Shown: one piece after another, positions 1-8,154 of the stretch | How positions within the stretch are numbered: position 1 is the stretch's first letter | Layout: each line of letters begins with the position of its first letter | Source of the DNA: CAWBUW01 sp963792075 | Lineage (GTDB): Bacteria > Chloroflexota > Anaerolineae > Anaerolineales > UBA4823 | Reading direction: 5' to 3' | Length of the DNA stretch: 64,000 nucleotides | Assembly (NCBI GenBank): GCA_963792075.1 | Contig: CAWBUW010000012.1 | Span: 1,612,001 to 1,676,000 of the forward strand | Made by a program: the position numbers and the translations under genes | The notes under the pieces: model-generated | The model's input: only the letters and a program-made list of their open reading frames with translations | Database searches by the model: none | What the model was told of the DNA's origin: nothing

Positions 1-1
1 A

Positions 2-682
2 GATTATTTTGTCACGGGTGAAACTTTATCATCATTGGGCTTTGCGGAAAAAGCGGCAATACCTATACATACTTCAAGCGATGGTGCTATTTTCGATATC
101 CGAAAAACAACTCAGTTTCTCTTAGATAAATCAAAGCTTTCTAAACAAGAAACTATAGAGTTGAGGTCTCGCGGAATTACAGCTTTTGATCCAAAATCAA
201 CCAATAAAAAGCCACCTAAATTGATAATGCCTAGAGGTATTGGTAGTAGGTATTATTGTGCAATGAATTCTAATGGCTGTTACTCATCAAGCGGTGTTGA
301 TATTTATGATAACAGCGGAACCGCTCCAGAAGGATTAGTATTGAATTTGTGGCTATTCTTAAATTCATCTATTGCATGGTTGCTTCGTGAAATAAGTGGA
401 AGGAAGAATTTAGGTGGTGGGATGCTAAAAGCCGAGGCTGTTGATTTAGAGGCGATACCTGTTTATATGGATTTTGGTAAATCCAAAGAAATAAAGGCTA
501 TTTTCATGAAGATTAAAGATAGACAAGCAATGGCCACTATTGAAGAAATAGATACTGATGAGCACAATCAAATAGACCAAATCGTTTTTGACTATTTGGA
601 TTTAACAGATGATCAGCGAAGAAATATTTTACTCACATTGAAGACAAAAGTTGCTGAAAGAGAAAAGAAATCTACAACATGA
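2..682 (+). CDS. C-terminal part of a DNA adenine methyltransferase / type IIG-like enzyme (5' end outside window)
   Basis: The reading frame is open from base 2, so the gene starts before the window; only about 226 residues are visible. The end of the protein, with its IDQIVFDYLDLTDDQRR stretch followed by a short Lys/Glu-rich tail, matches the usual C-terminus of N6-adenine DNA methyltransferases of restriction-modification systems. The visible part would be target-recognition and C-terminal region; no SAM-binding or catalytic motif lies in the window. The sequence is clearly AT-rich compared with everything after about position 690, which suggests recent acquisition. The stop codon overlaps the start of the next frame (ATGA at 679). 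The restriction-modification assignment is inference from the C-terminal pattern only. Confidence 0.6.
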   Translation, partial: DYFVTGETLSSLGFAEKAAIPIHTSSDGAIFDIRKTTQFLLDKSKLSKQETIELRSRGITAFDPKSTNKKPPKLIMPRGIGSRYYCAMNSNGCYSSSGVDIYDNSGTAPEGLVLNLWLFLNSSIAWLLREISGRKNLGGGMLKAEAVDLEAIPVYMDFGKSKEIKAIFMKIKDRQAMATIEEIDTDEHNQIDQIVFDYLDLTDDQRRNILLTLKTKVAEREKKSTT

Positions 683-903
683 TTGAGATTCTTTCCGTTA
701 AGCGCGCCAATTCTAATACGGACGTTTCCGCACTCGAAGCCGAGATTGACCGATTGGTGTACCAACTGTACGGCTTGACGGAAGAAGAAATCGCCATTGT
801 CGAGGGCAAAGGCCCTACCCCTAATCCCTCCCTTCAGGGAGGAGAACCTGATGTGCATCCGCCACTAAACGCAGTTGAAGAACTGACGGAGGAAAGCATA
901 TGA
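679..903 (+). CDS. Small ORF: tail of an Eco57I-type restriction enzyme/methylase
   Basis: This 74-residue frame begins at an ATGA overlap with the preceding gene and ends in another ATGA overlap with the ATPase gene, so it sits in the operon. Residues 15-43 (SALEAEIDRLVYQLYGLTEEE) are the characteristic last helix of type IIG/Eco57I-like enzymes, normally found at the end of a protein of about 1000 residues. The rest of that enzyme is absent, so this looks like a remnant tail left when the AT-rich gene upstream was inserted or recombined in. After residue 43 the frame runs through a small palindromic repeat (about 820-845) encoding a Pro-Asn-Pro-Ser-Leu-Gln-Gly-Gly segment. It may be translated, but function is doubtful. 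Confidence 0.5.
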   Translation: MIEILSVKRANSNTDVSALEAEIDRLVYQLYGLTEEEIAIVEGKGPTPNPSLQGGEPDVHPPLNAVEELTEESI

Positions 904-2090
904 ATACCATTCACCTCAAAGGAAAATTGGGCTCCATCACCCGCCTACCGGGGGATGGCCTGGAGATCAAGCCGTTGACAGTTTTGATTGGCAAGCAGGG
1001 CACCGGCAAGTCGCTGCTGTCGCAGTTAGCCTATTTTTTCTATAACCTGCCTTACTTGATCGCTTACCAACAAGCTTCGGACCGCAAACCGGCCAACGCC
1101 CAGGTTCTGGTGCGCACCGTTTTGGATAATCTCAGAAGCGACCGGCGGGCGATTGGGGTTTTCGCTGACCCCAGCGCCAGCATTGGTTGGGACAAATTTA
1201 CCATCCGGCTGGATCAGCGCAACCGTCAAATCAGGGCCAATCAGGCCCTGGTGAAGTACGTCGAACAAATCCTGGCCGGGCAGGTGGCTTACAAGCCCGC
1301 CGGCCGGGCCTTATTTGTGCCGGCTGAACGGGTTATTTTCCCGCATGCCAGCCCGTCGGTCTGGAAGCTGCTTTCCTGGCCTTCTACGCTGATCTTATAC
1401 GGCGACGCTCTGCAAAACGCAAGCGGGGTCTTTTCACAGTGGGTGGATAACAAACCCAATACGCTGGCGGGGAGGCTGATCCACGAACTCAGCCGCCAGG
1501 CCCTGGGCGGTGAAGTGACCAAATATGGCGATGAATGGCGCTGGCAAATTGACCGCAAAACGCGCATTGACCTGGATATGGCTTCATCCGGTCAGAAAGC
1601 CAACTGGTCGTGGCTGCTACTGGCGGAAACCCTCTTCGACCAGCGTGAACGGGGCCTGCTGGACGAGCCATTCCGCATTCACATCGAAGAGCCGGAAATT
1701 CATTTGCACCCTGCGGCGCAGCGTGCCATGATGCGTATTTTGGCCTACCTGGCCAACCAGGGCATCGAAGTCTTGCTCACTACCCATTCACTGACCATGT
1801 TGTACGAACTCAATAACCTGGTAACGGCGGCCAACATGCTGCCCACCGACCTGCAAGACGAACGCGTCCCGGCGCCCGAATTCCGCATTCCGGCGGAAAA
1901 GGTTTCCGCCTACCTCTTCCGTGAGGATGGCCTGGTGGAGTCGCTGGTGCAGCAGCAAAACCTGGCCCTGGAGGACGAACCCGAGCGCCTGGTGCCCTGG
2001 GTTAATGAAGACCAACTCCGGCGTGTGGATGAGGAATTAGGGCAGGAATTATCTCGCATTCGGTCTTACGGTACTTTTTGGAAGGAATAA
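900..2090 (+). CDS. AAA family ATPase (ABC/OLD-like, AAA_21 type)
   Basis: A 396-residue ATPase. The Walker A motif GKQGTGKS is near residue 32. The C-terminal half has an ABC/SMC-type Walker B (FRIHIEEPEIHLHP, near residue 260) and a following switch histidine in TTHS (near 298). These are the marks of the predicted ATPases common in defence systems and of OLD-type nucleases, but no TOPRIM domain is seen here. It overlaps the upstream small ORF by 4 bases and is followed after 4 bases by an unknown gene, so the two are probably co-translated. Role is inferred: a sensor or motor ATPase in an anti-phage module next to a DNA methyltransferase. Confidence 0.8.
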   Translation: MNTIHLKGKLGSITRLPGDGLEIKPLTVLIGKQGTGKSLLSQLAYFFYNLPYLIAYQQASDRKPANAQVLVRTVLDNLRSDRRAIGVFADPSASIGWDKFTIRLDQRNRQIRANQALVKYVEQILAGQVAYKPAGRALFVPAERVIFPHASPSVWKLLSWPSTLILYGDALQNASGVFSQWVDNKPNTLAGRLIHELSRQALGGEVTKYGDEWRWQIDRKTRIDLDMASSGQKANWSWLLLAETLFDQRERGLLDEPFRIHIEEPEIHLHPAAQRAMMRILAYLANQGIEVLLTTHSLTMLYELNNLVTAANMLPTDLQDERVPAPEFRIPAEKVSAYLFREDGLVESLVQQQNLALEDEPERLVPWVNEDQLRRVDEELGQELSRIRSYGTFWKE

Positions 2091-2094
2091 CCGT

Positions 2095-2676
2095 ATGCCC
2101 ACCATCCACTTGAGTGATTATGAACGGGATAAATTATCCTATTCGGAACATGATCGGCGCTTCTGCCTTTTACGTGAAGAAGGCACACATATGAGGGCCT
2201 ACGATATTGACGTGAACGGCCCGGACGAGCAATATTTCAAAGCATTGTACACCATGCCAGGACACCAGCGCCACCGCTCTGCTGATGGGCTTTATGTGGG
2301 AAGTTTTCACCAGCAGGGGCGACAAATTTACTTTGTGCTGGTGATTGAACTGGAAGGACAGGCGACTTTTCAAGATGCAGTAGGGCAGGTGAAGAGCACA
2401 ATGGGACATTTTTGCCAGCATTTTCAAGACGCCGCCTTGGGTGATGATGGATTACGTCATCATGAACAAGCGCAGCAGCAACCTCGGCCTTATATTTCCC
2501 AGACTGGTCATGTGGTCGTTGGCATTGTAATCGGCTCACAAGCAAGGCAGGGGGTGCTGGAAAAATACCAAGAGTGGCCAATTATCTGCCTCAATTCTCG
2601 CCAGCCGGTTCAAGACAAAACGCCATTAGCCCTGTTTGAAGAGATTGCTTCTTATACAGGCCAACGGTTTTGGTAG
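2095..2676 (+). CDS. Unknown protein paired with the ATPase; possible effector
   Basis: A 193-residue protein that I do not recognise. It starts 4 bases after the ATPase stop with a good ribosome site (GGAAGGA). It has no signal peptide or membrane segment. The central segment (about 75-110) reads as a hydrophobic strand followed by ELEGQ and an alpha-helix with QVKST. This weakly recalls the E-x-K/E plus Q arrangement of PD-(D/E)xK nuclease folds, but the lysine is not there and the resemblance is not evidence of activity. The tight pairing with an OLD-like ATPase suggests it is the second component of a two-gene system. Confidence 0.55.
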   Translation: MPTIHLSDYERDKLSYSEHDRRFCLLREEGTHMRAYDIDVNGPDEQYFKALYTMPGHQRHRSADGLYVGSFHQQGRQIYFVLVIELEGQATFQDAVGQVKSTMGHFCQHFQDAALGDDGLRHHEQAQQQPRPYISQTGHVVVGIVIGSQARQGVLEKYQEWPIICLNSRQPVQDKTPLALFEEIASYTGQRFW

Positions 2677-2716
2677 CGAATGGCGAGAAAGAAATCTCGT
2701 TCTTTCAGGTTTCGAG

Positions 2717-3163
2717 CTGATTGACTGACAAATCTTATGTAATCTCCAAGTGTAGTTCAAACGTGCTCTGTTGTTTCAAGATCACCCCACTCAATGGCAG
2801 CGCTTGACATCGATAGACACCAGCGCCACCCGTACCAGAACAAATTCATCCCACAAACTGCTGCTATCCAAAGCAAGATAAATCTTGCGCCCTCCCCACT
2901 CCGCAAAGACCTTTTGCACTAAACGCTTGTAAATCATAGCGGGTGCAATTTTGCCGTTTTTTAGCCAGCGTGCAAATTGCCGCTGCTTGCTCGCCGCCAG
3001 CGCTTCCCCAGAACGATGCATCCCCCATTTGCTCAAGTGGACGCTTTTCTCCATGTTTACCCCAACAATCGCCCAGGCGAATGAAATCAGGCAACGCATA
3101 TCATGAAAACGAACTTTGCTATTCTGAATCATCTTTCTTTTGTTGGATTTGTCAGTCAATCAG
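2717..3163. mobile_element. Decayed IS4-type insertion element with perfect 18-bp terminal inverted repeats
   Basis: The left end (2717-2734, CTGATTGACTGACAAATC) is the exact reverse complement of the right end (3146-3163). Between them lie only 411 bases, with the N-terminal part of an IS4-like transposase reading leftward. A complete element of this kind is about 1.2-1.5 kb, so most of the transposase gene has been deleted while both ends stayed intact. It is therefore a potential non-autonomous element. No convincing target duplication is visible next to the ends. Confidence 0.8.
2735..3159 (-). pseudogene. IS4-family transposase N-terminal fragment, frameshifted
   Basis: Reading leftward from a TTG at 3159, the frame gives a typical IS4/ISAs1-like start: a helix, then KSVHLSKWG, a KQRQFARWL motif, and the first strand of the DDE domain, IYLALDSSSLWDEF, which contains the first catalytic Asp. 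The frame is broken near 2800. The other frame then continues with a VYRCQALPLSGVILK stretch, as expected for the family, and stops at 2735 beside the inverted repeat. The later catalytic residues are missing, so it cannot be active. Confidence 0.75.
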
Positions 3164-3306
3164 GGGTCGCCCTTAAAAGATTTTCTCTGTGCTCTATGGC
3201 TCAGTGGTAAAGTATTCCTGATGGCTGAGTAGATACTTATTCCTTTTTCTTTGCTATACTGTTAGTAGACATTAACCGCATATTCGCCTGAGAACGGAAT
3301 TGGCTT

Positions 3307-5382
3307 ATGCACCCCAGTCACATTCTCCCTGGCAAATCTCACCCGTTGGGGGCAACGATCAACCCTGGCGGCGTGAATTTCTCTGTACATTCCAAACACG
3401 CCAGCGCGGTGGAGCTGTTGTTGTTTGACGACGTGGATGCGCCTGGCCCAGCGCATACGATCATGCTGGATATAAGCACGAACCGCTCTTCGTATTACTG
3501 GCACGTGTTTGTCCCTGGGATCGGGGCGGGGCAGTTGTACGCTTACCGCGCCTACGGTCCGTTTATTCCGGAGCAGGGCCTGCGTTTCGACAGCCAGAAG
3601 GTGCTGCTGGATCCGTACGGGCGGGGGGTGGTGCTGGGGCGGAATTATTCGCGCAAAGCCGCCGGCCAACCGGGCAGCAACGCTGCGTGCTGCATGAAAA
3701 GCGTGGTGGTAGACCCGCGCGCCTATAACTGGGAGGGCGACCTGCCTCTGAAACATCCCTTCGAGCACACGGTGATTTACGAAATGCACATGGCCGGGTT
3801 CACACGCCATCCCAGCTCAGGCGTAGCCGAGGAGCGGCGCGGCACCTATGCCGGGCTGGTCGAAAAAATCCCTTACCTGAAGGAGCTGGGGATTACCGCG
3901 GTGGAGCTGCTGCCGGTGTTCCAGTTTGACCCGCAGGACGCGCCGGAAGGACTGAGCAATTATTGGGGCTACAGCCCGGTCTCTTTCTTCGCTCCGCACA
4001 TGGGCTATAGCTCTCGCCAGGACGCGTTGGGGCCGATGGACGAGTTCCGCGACATGGTCAAAGCGCTGCACCGCGCCAGGATCGAGGTGATCCTGGATGT
4101 GGTGTATAACCACACGACAGAGGGCGATGAAAACGGGCCGATGCTGTCTTTCCGCGGGCTGGAAAACCGCACGTATTACCTCCTGGACCGCAGCCTGGCG
4201 CACTATACCAATTACTCTGGCTGCGGCAATACGCTCAATACCAACCAGTCGATTGTACGGCGGATGATCGTCGACAGCCTGCACCATTGGGTGCAGTTGA
4301 TGCACGTGGATGGCTTTCGCTTTGACCTGGCCTCGATCCTGTCCCGCGATGAACAAGGCAAGCCGCAGAAAAGCCCGCCGCTGCTGTGGGAGATCGAGTT
4401 GGACCCGATCCTGGCCAGCACCAAGCTGATCGCTGAGGCCTGGGACGCGGCGGGGTTGTACCAGGTGGGCACTTTCGTGGGTGATTTCTGGAAGGAATGG
4501 AATGGCCGTTTCCGCGACGATGTGCGCAGCTTCTGGAAGGCAGAGCCTGGTACCGTGCCACGGCTGGCTTCCCGTTTCCTGGCCAGCCCGGACCTGTTCG
4601 AACACGAGGATCGCGAGGCGGAGCAAAGCGTCAACTTCATCACCTGTCACGATGGGTTCACGTTGAATGACCTGGTATCGTATAACGCGAAACATAACGA
4701 GGCGAACCTGCAGAAGAACCGGGATGGGGCGGACGACAACCGCTCGTGGAACTGCGGGGTGGAAGGGCCGACCGGCGATGCGCAAATCGAAGCGCTGCGC
4801 AGCCGGCAGGTGCGCAATTTCCTGGCGACCACGCTGCTGGCTTTGGGAGCGCCGATGCTGCTGATGGGGGACGAGGCGCGGCGTACACAGCAGGGGAACA
4901 ACAATGGTTACTGCCAGGATAATGCAATTTCCTGGTTCGATTGGCGCCATCTTGAAACGCACGCCGGGTTGTATCGCTTTGTACAGGAGCTGATCCGGCT
5001 GCGCATGCAGTTCAGCACTGCCCAGCCGCACGCCGTGGAATTGGATTTGAAAGAGCTGCTGCAAAAGCTGCGCTTCGAATGGCACGGTGTGCAGTTATAC
5101 CAGCCAGACTGGGCGGACCGTTCGCATAGCCTTGCGTTTACCGTGCATGATCTGCTGCCGGGCTGGCAGCTCCACTTCATTTTGAACGCCTATTGGGAAG
5201 CGTTGGATTTTGAGCTGCCGCCGCTGGCGGTGGCAGGGGGACACGCCTGGCTGCGCCTGATCGACACCGCGCTGGACTCGCCGCGAGATATCCTGCGCCT
5301 GGAGCAGGCGGAGCCGGTGCAAGGCGAGGTCTATACCATGCGGGCGCGGGCGTTCGTGCTGCTGGCGCGGCCGTCTCAATAA
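3307..5382 (+). CDS. glgX: Glycogen debranching enzyme (isoamylase-type, GH13)
   Basis: A 691-residue GlgX/isoamylase. It hydrolyses alpha-1,6 branch points of glycogen or limit dextrins in the cytoplasm. The N-terminal CBM48-like domain starts with HPLGATINPGGVNF. The GH13 motifs are present: VILDVVYNHT (region I), DGFRFDLAS (region II with the nucleophile Asp), a general acid Glu in IAEAWDA, and FITCHDGFTLNDLVSYN. Length fits the family. It is preceded by the IS remnant, and the next gene points the other way, so it is monocistronic. The ribosome site is weak. No other glycogen genes are in the window. Confidence 0.95.
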   Translation: MHPSHILPGKSHPLGATINPGGVNFSVHSKHASAVELLLFDDVDAPGPAHTIMLDISTNRSSYYWHVFVPGIGAGQLYAYRAYGPFIPEQGLRFDSQKVLLDPYGRGVVLGRNYSRKAAGQPGSNAACCMKSVVVDPRAYNWEGDLPLKHPFEHTVIYEMHMAGFTRHPSSGVAEERRGTYAGLVEKIPYLKELGITAVELLPVFQFDPQDAPEGLSNYWGYSPVSFFAPHMGYSSRQDALGPMDEFRDMVKALHRARIEVILDVVYNHTTEGDENGPMLSFRGLENRTYYLLDRSLAHYTNYSGCGNTLNTNQSIVRRMIVDSLHHWVQLMHVDGFRFDLASILSRDEQGKPQKSPPLLWEIELDPILASTKLIAEAWDAAGLYQVGTFVGDFWKEWNGRFRDDVRSFWKAEPGTVPRLASRFLASPDLFEHEDREAEQSVNFITCHDGFTLNDLVSYNAKHNEANLQKNRDGADDNRSWNCGVEGPTGDAQIEALRSRQVRNFLATTLLALGAPMLLMGDEARRTQQGNNNGYCQDNAISWFDWRHLETHAGLYRFVQELIRLRMQFSTAQPHAVELDLKELLQKLRFEWHGVQLYQPDWADRSHSLAFTVHDLLPGWQLHFILNAYWEALDFELPPLAVAGGHAWLRLIDTALDSPRDILRLEQAEPVQGEVYTMRARAFVLLARPSQ

Positions 5383-5439
5383 CTTTTACCCATCGTGGGG
5401 GAATGCTTCGCGCTGCTCCACTGGTGGATATATTTTCGA

Positions 5440-6444
5440 TTATGGGCCGGGGATCAGGACATACTGGTCAACCAGCTCGCCCGTGACGGTGTAGAACTGG
5501 AAGGTGACCTGTGCTTTGGTCGCAGTGGCGAGCATGGCGCCATAACCGTTTCGGAAGTGGGCAGCGCTGTCGGGATTGAGATCATCAAAAGAGTAGCGCG
5601 CTGCACCGCCCAGGCCATCGATGAAGTACGGGATGCCATCCACCATCAGGCGTTCATAGACGTGGTTATGCCCGGAGAAAACTGCATCTGCGCCCCACTC
5701 TTTGAACGGCCAGCGCATCCAATCCGTGGGGGTGTGGGGGCCTGAAGAGTAGGGCGGGTGGTGGAAGACCACGATCTGCCAGGGCGTGGTAGAGACTGCC
5801 ATCTGTTCGCGCAGCCAGGCTGCCTGGATGGACGAGATGCCCACGCCATCCGGTTCGTGCTCATCCGAATCCAGGACAAAGACCTGCAGCGGTCCCCAGG
5901 TGAAAGTGTAGTAGCGCTCGTTGCCTGGCAGGGTGAAGTAATCCAGGTAAGGCTGAGCCTGTTTCGTTTTCCAGTCGTGGTTGCCAAGCGCTGGGAAGAA
6001 GCGGTTGCTCTTGGCGCCGGGGCCGTATGTGCCAGTGTAGGGGTAGATATAGGCGTGGAAATACTGGCCGATATTCTCGTCGATGGTGCTGGCTTTGCCG
6101 CTCGGGTAGTTGTTGTCGCCGGTGGTGAGGATGAAATCTGGCTGCCAGCTCAGGATGAGTGCAGCCACCTCCGCCTCGGGGGCGCCGGCCAGGCCGTAAT
6201 CGCCCAGCACCGCAAAGCGCACGGGCGGCTCAGGCGTGATGGTCGGGGTAAGAGTAATGGTGGGCGTGGGCGTGGCGGTCGAGGAAGCGGTGGGGGTGAA
6301 GGTCAGCGTGGCAGAGGGCGTGGGTGAAGGCGTAGCGGTGGGCAGCGGCTGGAAGGGGGTTGGCGATGCGGTTGGCGGCAGCGTAGAACTGCAAGCAGCC
6401 AGGAGCAGGATAAAGAGAAGCAAGCAAGGGAGTATTCTTCGCAT
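5440..6444 (-). CDS. Secreted lipoprotein metallophosphoesterase (purple acid phosphatase-like)
   Basis: A 334-residue protein with a lipoprotein signal peptide (lipobox LLAAC at residues 14-18), a linker of about 50 residues made almost only of Thr, Pro and Ser (residues 20-73), and a calcineurin-like phosphoesterase domain. Metal-binding motifs are visible in order: GDYG, TGDNNYP, GNHDW, FHHPPYSSG and SGHNHVYE. The set is that of tartrate-resistant acid phosphatase-like enzymes. It probably hydrolyses phosphate esters outside the cell, anchored to the membrane by its lipid. The long Thr/Pro stalk is typical of Anaerolineae surface proteins. Confidence 0.9.
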   Translation of the reverse strand: MRRILPCLLLFILLLAACSSTLPPTASPTPFQPLPTATPSPTPSATLTFTPTASSTATPTPTITLTPTITPEPPVRFAVLGDYGLAGAPEAEVAALILSWQPDFILTTGDNNYPSGKASTIDENIGQYFHAYIYPYTGTYGPGAKSNRFFPALGNHDWKTKQAQPYLDYFTLPGNERYYTFTWGPLQVFVLDSDEHEPDGVGISSIQAAWLREQMAVSTTPWQIVVFHHPPYSSGPHTPTDWMRWPFKEWGADAVFSGHNHVYERLMVDGIPYFIDGLGGAARYSFDDLNPDSAAHFRNGYGAMLATATKAQVTFQFYTVTGELVDQYVLIPGP

Positions 6445-6495
6445 GGCTGTACTTTACCACAGCCCAGGAGTTCGTGCAGGGCAGGCTCTTTTTCT

Positions 6496-6546
6496 CCACA
6501 GGCCAGAAGTTCGTGCGGCTCTGCCGCACAAACTTCTGGCCTGTGG
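6496..6546. repeat. Long hairpin upstream of rnpB
   Basis: Arms 6496-6518 and 6524-6546 are 23 bases each with a single mismatch and a 5-base loop. A partial, diverged direct copy of the left arm (around 6462-6480) precedes it. It lies between the divergently placed phosphoesterase gene and rnpB. There is no T-tract, so it is not a standard terminator on either strand. Confidence 0.7.
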
Positions 6547-6558
6547 TAATATTTAATT

Positions 6559-6995
6559 CCCCAGGCCGGCCGGACGGCCGCTGGAGGCTGTATCGCAAGA
6601 TACAGCCGCCAGAGGAAAGTCCGCACTCCACAGGGCGCGGCGCCGGAGAAGATCCGGGGCGGTGTAAGCTGCGGGATCGGGCCACAGAGACATAGTACTT
6701 TCCCGCCCTGCTCCCTATGGGCGCAGGGCAGGAAAGTGAGGGTGAAAAGGTGGTGTAAGAGACCACCGGCGCGGGCAGTAATGTCCGCGGCCAGGTAACC
6801 CCCGCCGGGAGCAAGGCCAAGCAGGGGCGAAGGGGCGGCGTTCGCGCCGCCTCCGGGGACTGCCCGTCCCCGCTCCTTCGGGAGTGAAGCCCTGGGTAGG
6901 CCGCACGAGGCGCAGGGTAACCTGCGTCCCAGATGGATGGCCGTCAGCGCTGCGCAGGCAGCGCCACAGAATGCGGCTTATAGGCCGGCCTGGGG
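6559..6995 (+). ncRNA. rnpB: RNase P RNA (bacterial class A)
   Basis: The catalytic RNA of RNase P, which trims tRNA 5' ends. The ends pair over 13 bases (6559-6571 with 6983-6995, helix P1). The conserved GAGGAAAGTCCG block (P4 5' strand region) is at about 6611, and the universally conserved ACAGAATGCGGCTTATAG block near the 3' end is at about 6966-6982. The length of about 437 nt suits a class A RNA with extra stems. A TAATAT that could serve as a -10 box lies at 6547-6552. No coding frame in this stretch is credible. Confidence 0.95.
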
Positions 6996-7443
6996 ACTGT
7001 TTTACCCCCTCTGAGGAGGGTTACCAAAGCTGGCAAAGCGCGCTATTTCTTTTCTAAGACGGCGGGGCCGGATGCGCTAGAGCAAATTCCTGCTGGGCAT
7101 CATGTCGAAGAGAGCGTCAATGGCGTCATTTAGCGGGCAAAAAGAGGAACGACTAAAACGACGAGGAACGACTGTGGGGGGCGGGGTCAGCAGCGGAGGC
7201 GGGGGAGGTGGACATGGGAGGCATCCTTTCTGCTGATCGCTTTATATTAGCACAAATGTTCTGTGCGCGCAAGTGATATAGCCCGGAAAACAGGGCTTTA
7301 ACATTCTCCAATATTAGGCCGGTGCACCTAAGCTTCCCTCACCCCTGCCCCTCTCCCCACGGGAGAGGGGTGCAGATGCACCCCAACCCCCTACTTGTGA
7401 AAGCCGTGGCCCGATTGCGAAAAACGCTTGCCAAATTTCTGAA
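6996..7443. other. Non-coding stretch between rnpB and the AbiE locus
   Basis: I see no credible gene here. After the rnpB 3' end there is a short C-rich/G-rich stem (about 7004-7020) that may end transcription. A small REP-like palindrome (10-bp arms 7348-7357 and 7361-7370, triloop) and a diverged repeat unit (7381-7450, related to 19134-19202) lie just before the AbiE operator. Confidence 0.5.
7348..7370. repeat. Small REP-like palindrome
   Basis: Perfect 10-bp arms CCCCTCTCCC and GGGAGAGGGG with a 3-base loop. Similar GAGAGGGG palindromes are common dispersed repeats in many bacteria. Confidence 0.6.
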
Positions 7444-7450
7444 TATATCG
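7381..7450 (+). repeat. Diverged 70-bp repeat, copy 1
   Basis: Aligns with 19134-19202 with conserved blocks: a C-rich start, GAAAG.CGTG, CTTGC.A.ATTT and the end TGAATATATCG. In both places the unit follows a hairpin with a C-run. It may carry a promoter or be the end of an old mobile element. Confidence 0.45.
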
Positions 7451-7484
7451 GATAATAAACATGGAGTGATGATTATCCGATATA
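7444..7484. promoter_or_regulatory. Operator-like 13-bp inverted repeat before the AbiE-type genes
   Basis: TATATCGGATAAT (7444-7456) is exactly mirrored at 7472-7484, with 15 bases between, ending 4 bases before the antitoxin ATG. AbiEi antitoxins are known to repress their own promoter by binding inverted repeats, so this is the likely autoregulatory site. Confidence 0.65.
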
Positions 7485-7488
7485 GCTT

Positions 7489-8154
7489 ATGAAATATACG
7501 ATCCTATCCCCGTTTGAACGATTGCCTTACTTCACCACAGAAGGGTTCCGCCAGCTTGCCGGCGATCCGGTATGCGATGATGCGCATGCCCGCACAACGC
7601 TTTACCGCTGGGTCAAAGCAGGACACCTGGTGGCGCTCAAAAAAGGGGTGTATATGCACATCCGCTTCTACGAACGCCACCACCAGGAAGCGGATTTTTC
7701 GGCCATGGTCAGCGCCATTTTGCAGCCACAGTCTTACCTCTCGCTGGAATATGTTTTGCAGGCCCACGAAATCCTGACCGAGATCACCTACCCGGTCACC
7801 GCCATCACCCCTAAGAACACCCGCACCGTCACCAATACGCTGGGAACTTTTGTTTACCGACATATCCAGCCTGAACTGTACCGTGGTTTCCGTCTGTCCG
7901 ATGTGCACGGCATACCGGTGGCGATCGCTTCGCCTGCCAAGGCCCTGTTTGACTATCTTTACCTGCGGCCGTCCGTGGGAAATTGGATCCAGGCCAACCT
8001 GGCCGAAGAGCTGCGTCTCAACCTGGACGAATTTACCCCCGCCGATCGCAGCGAATTTGCCGGATATATCCTGGCCAGCGATCCGGCCAAAATGGGTGGA
8101 GTGAAAATGCGCCGCATCTTGACCGGCCTGGAGAAAACCGTATGGCGACCCTGA
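7489..8154 (+). CDS. AbiEi-type antitoxin, transcriptional repressor
   Basis: A 221-residue protein whose N-terminus (FTTEGFRQLAGD, then ARTTLYRWVKAGHLVALKKGVYM) is the winged-helix start of AbiEi family antitoxins. The rest is the usual C-terminal domain (QPQSYLSLEYVLQAH, then SPAKALFDYLYLRP). In type IV toxin-antitoxin systems this protein represses the operon and neutralises the AbiEii nucleotidyltransferase, giving abortive phage infection or plasmid maintenance. It overlaps the toxin start by 13 bases and is preceded by a perfect operator-like palindrome. Confidence 0.85.
   Translation: MKYTILSPFERLPYFTTEGFRQLAGDPVCDDAHARTTLYRWVKAGHLVALKKGVYMHIRFYERHHQEADFSAMVSAILQPQSYLSLEYVLQAHEILTEITYPVTAITPKNTRTVTNTLGTFVYRHIQPELYRGFRLSDVHGIPVAIASPAKALFDYLYLRPSVGNWIQANLAEELRLNLDEFTPADRSEFAGYILASDPAKMGGVKMRRILTGLEKTVWRP

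Noticed and set aside
3186..3240. A stretch with GCTCAGTGGT that looks like part of a tRNA D-arm
   Set aside because: No acceptor stem, anticodon arm or T-arm can be built around it.
3817..5085. Long open frame on the minus strand opposite glgX
   Set aside because: It is a shadow of a GC-rich gene: no family features, and glgX on the plus strand has all catalytic motifs.
5758..6327. Open frame on the plus strand opposite the metallophosphoesterase
   Set aside because: Its Gly/Arg/Val-rich tail is only the complement of the Thr/Pro linker of the real gene.
6230..6820. Open frames across 6230-6906
   Set aside because: They cover the RNase P RNA and the lipoprotein signal region and show no protein features.
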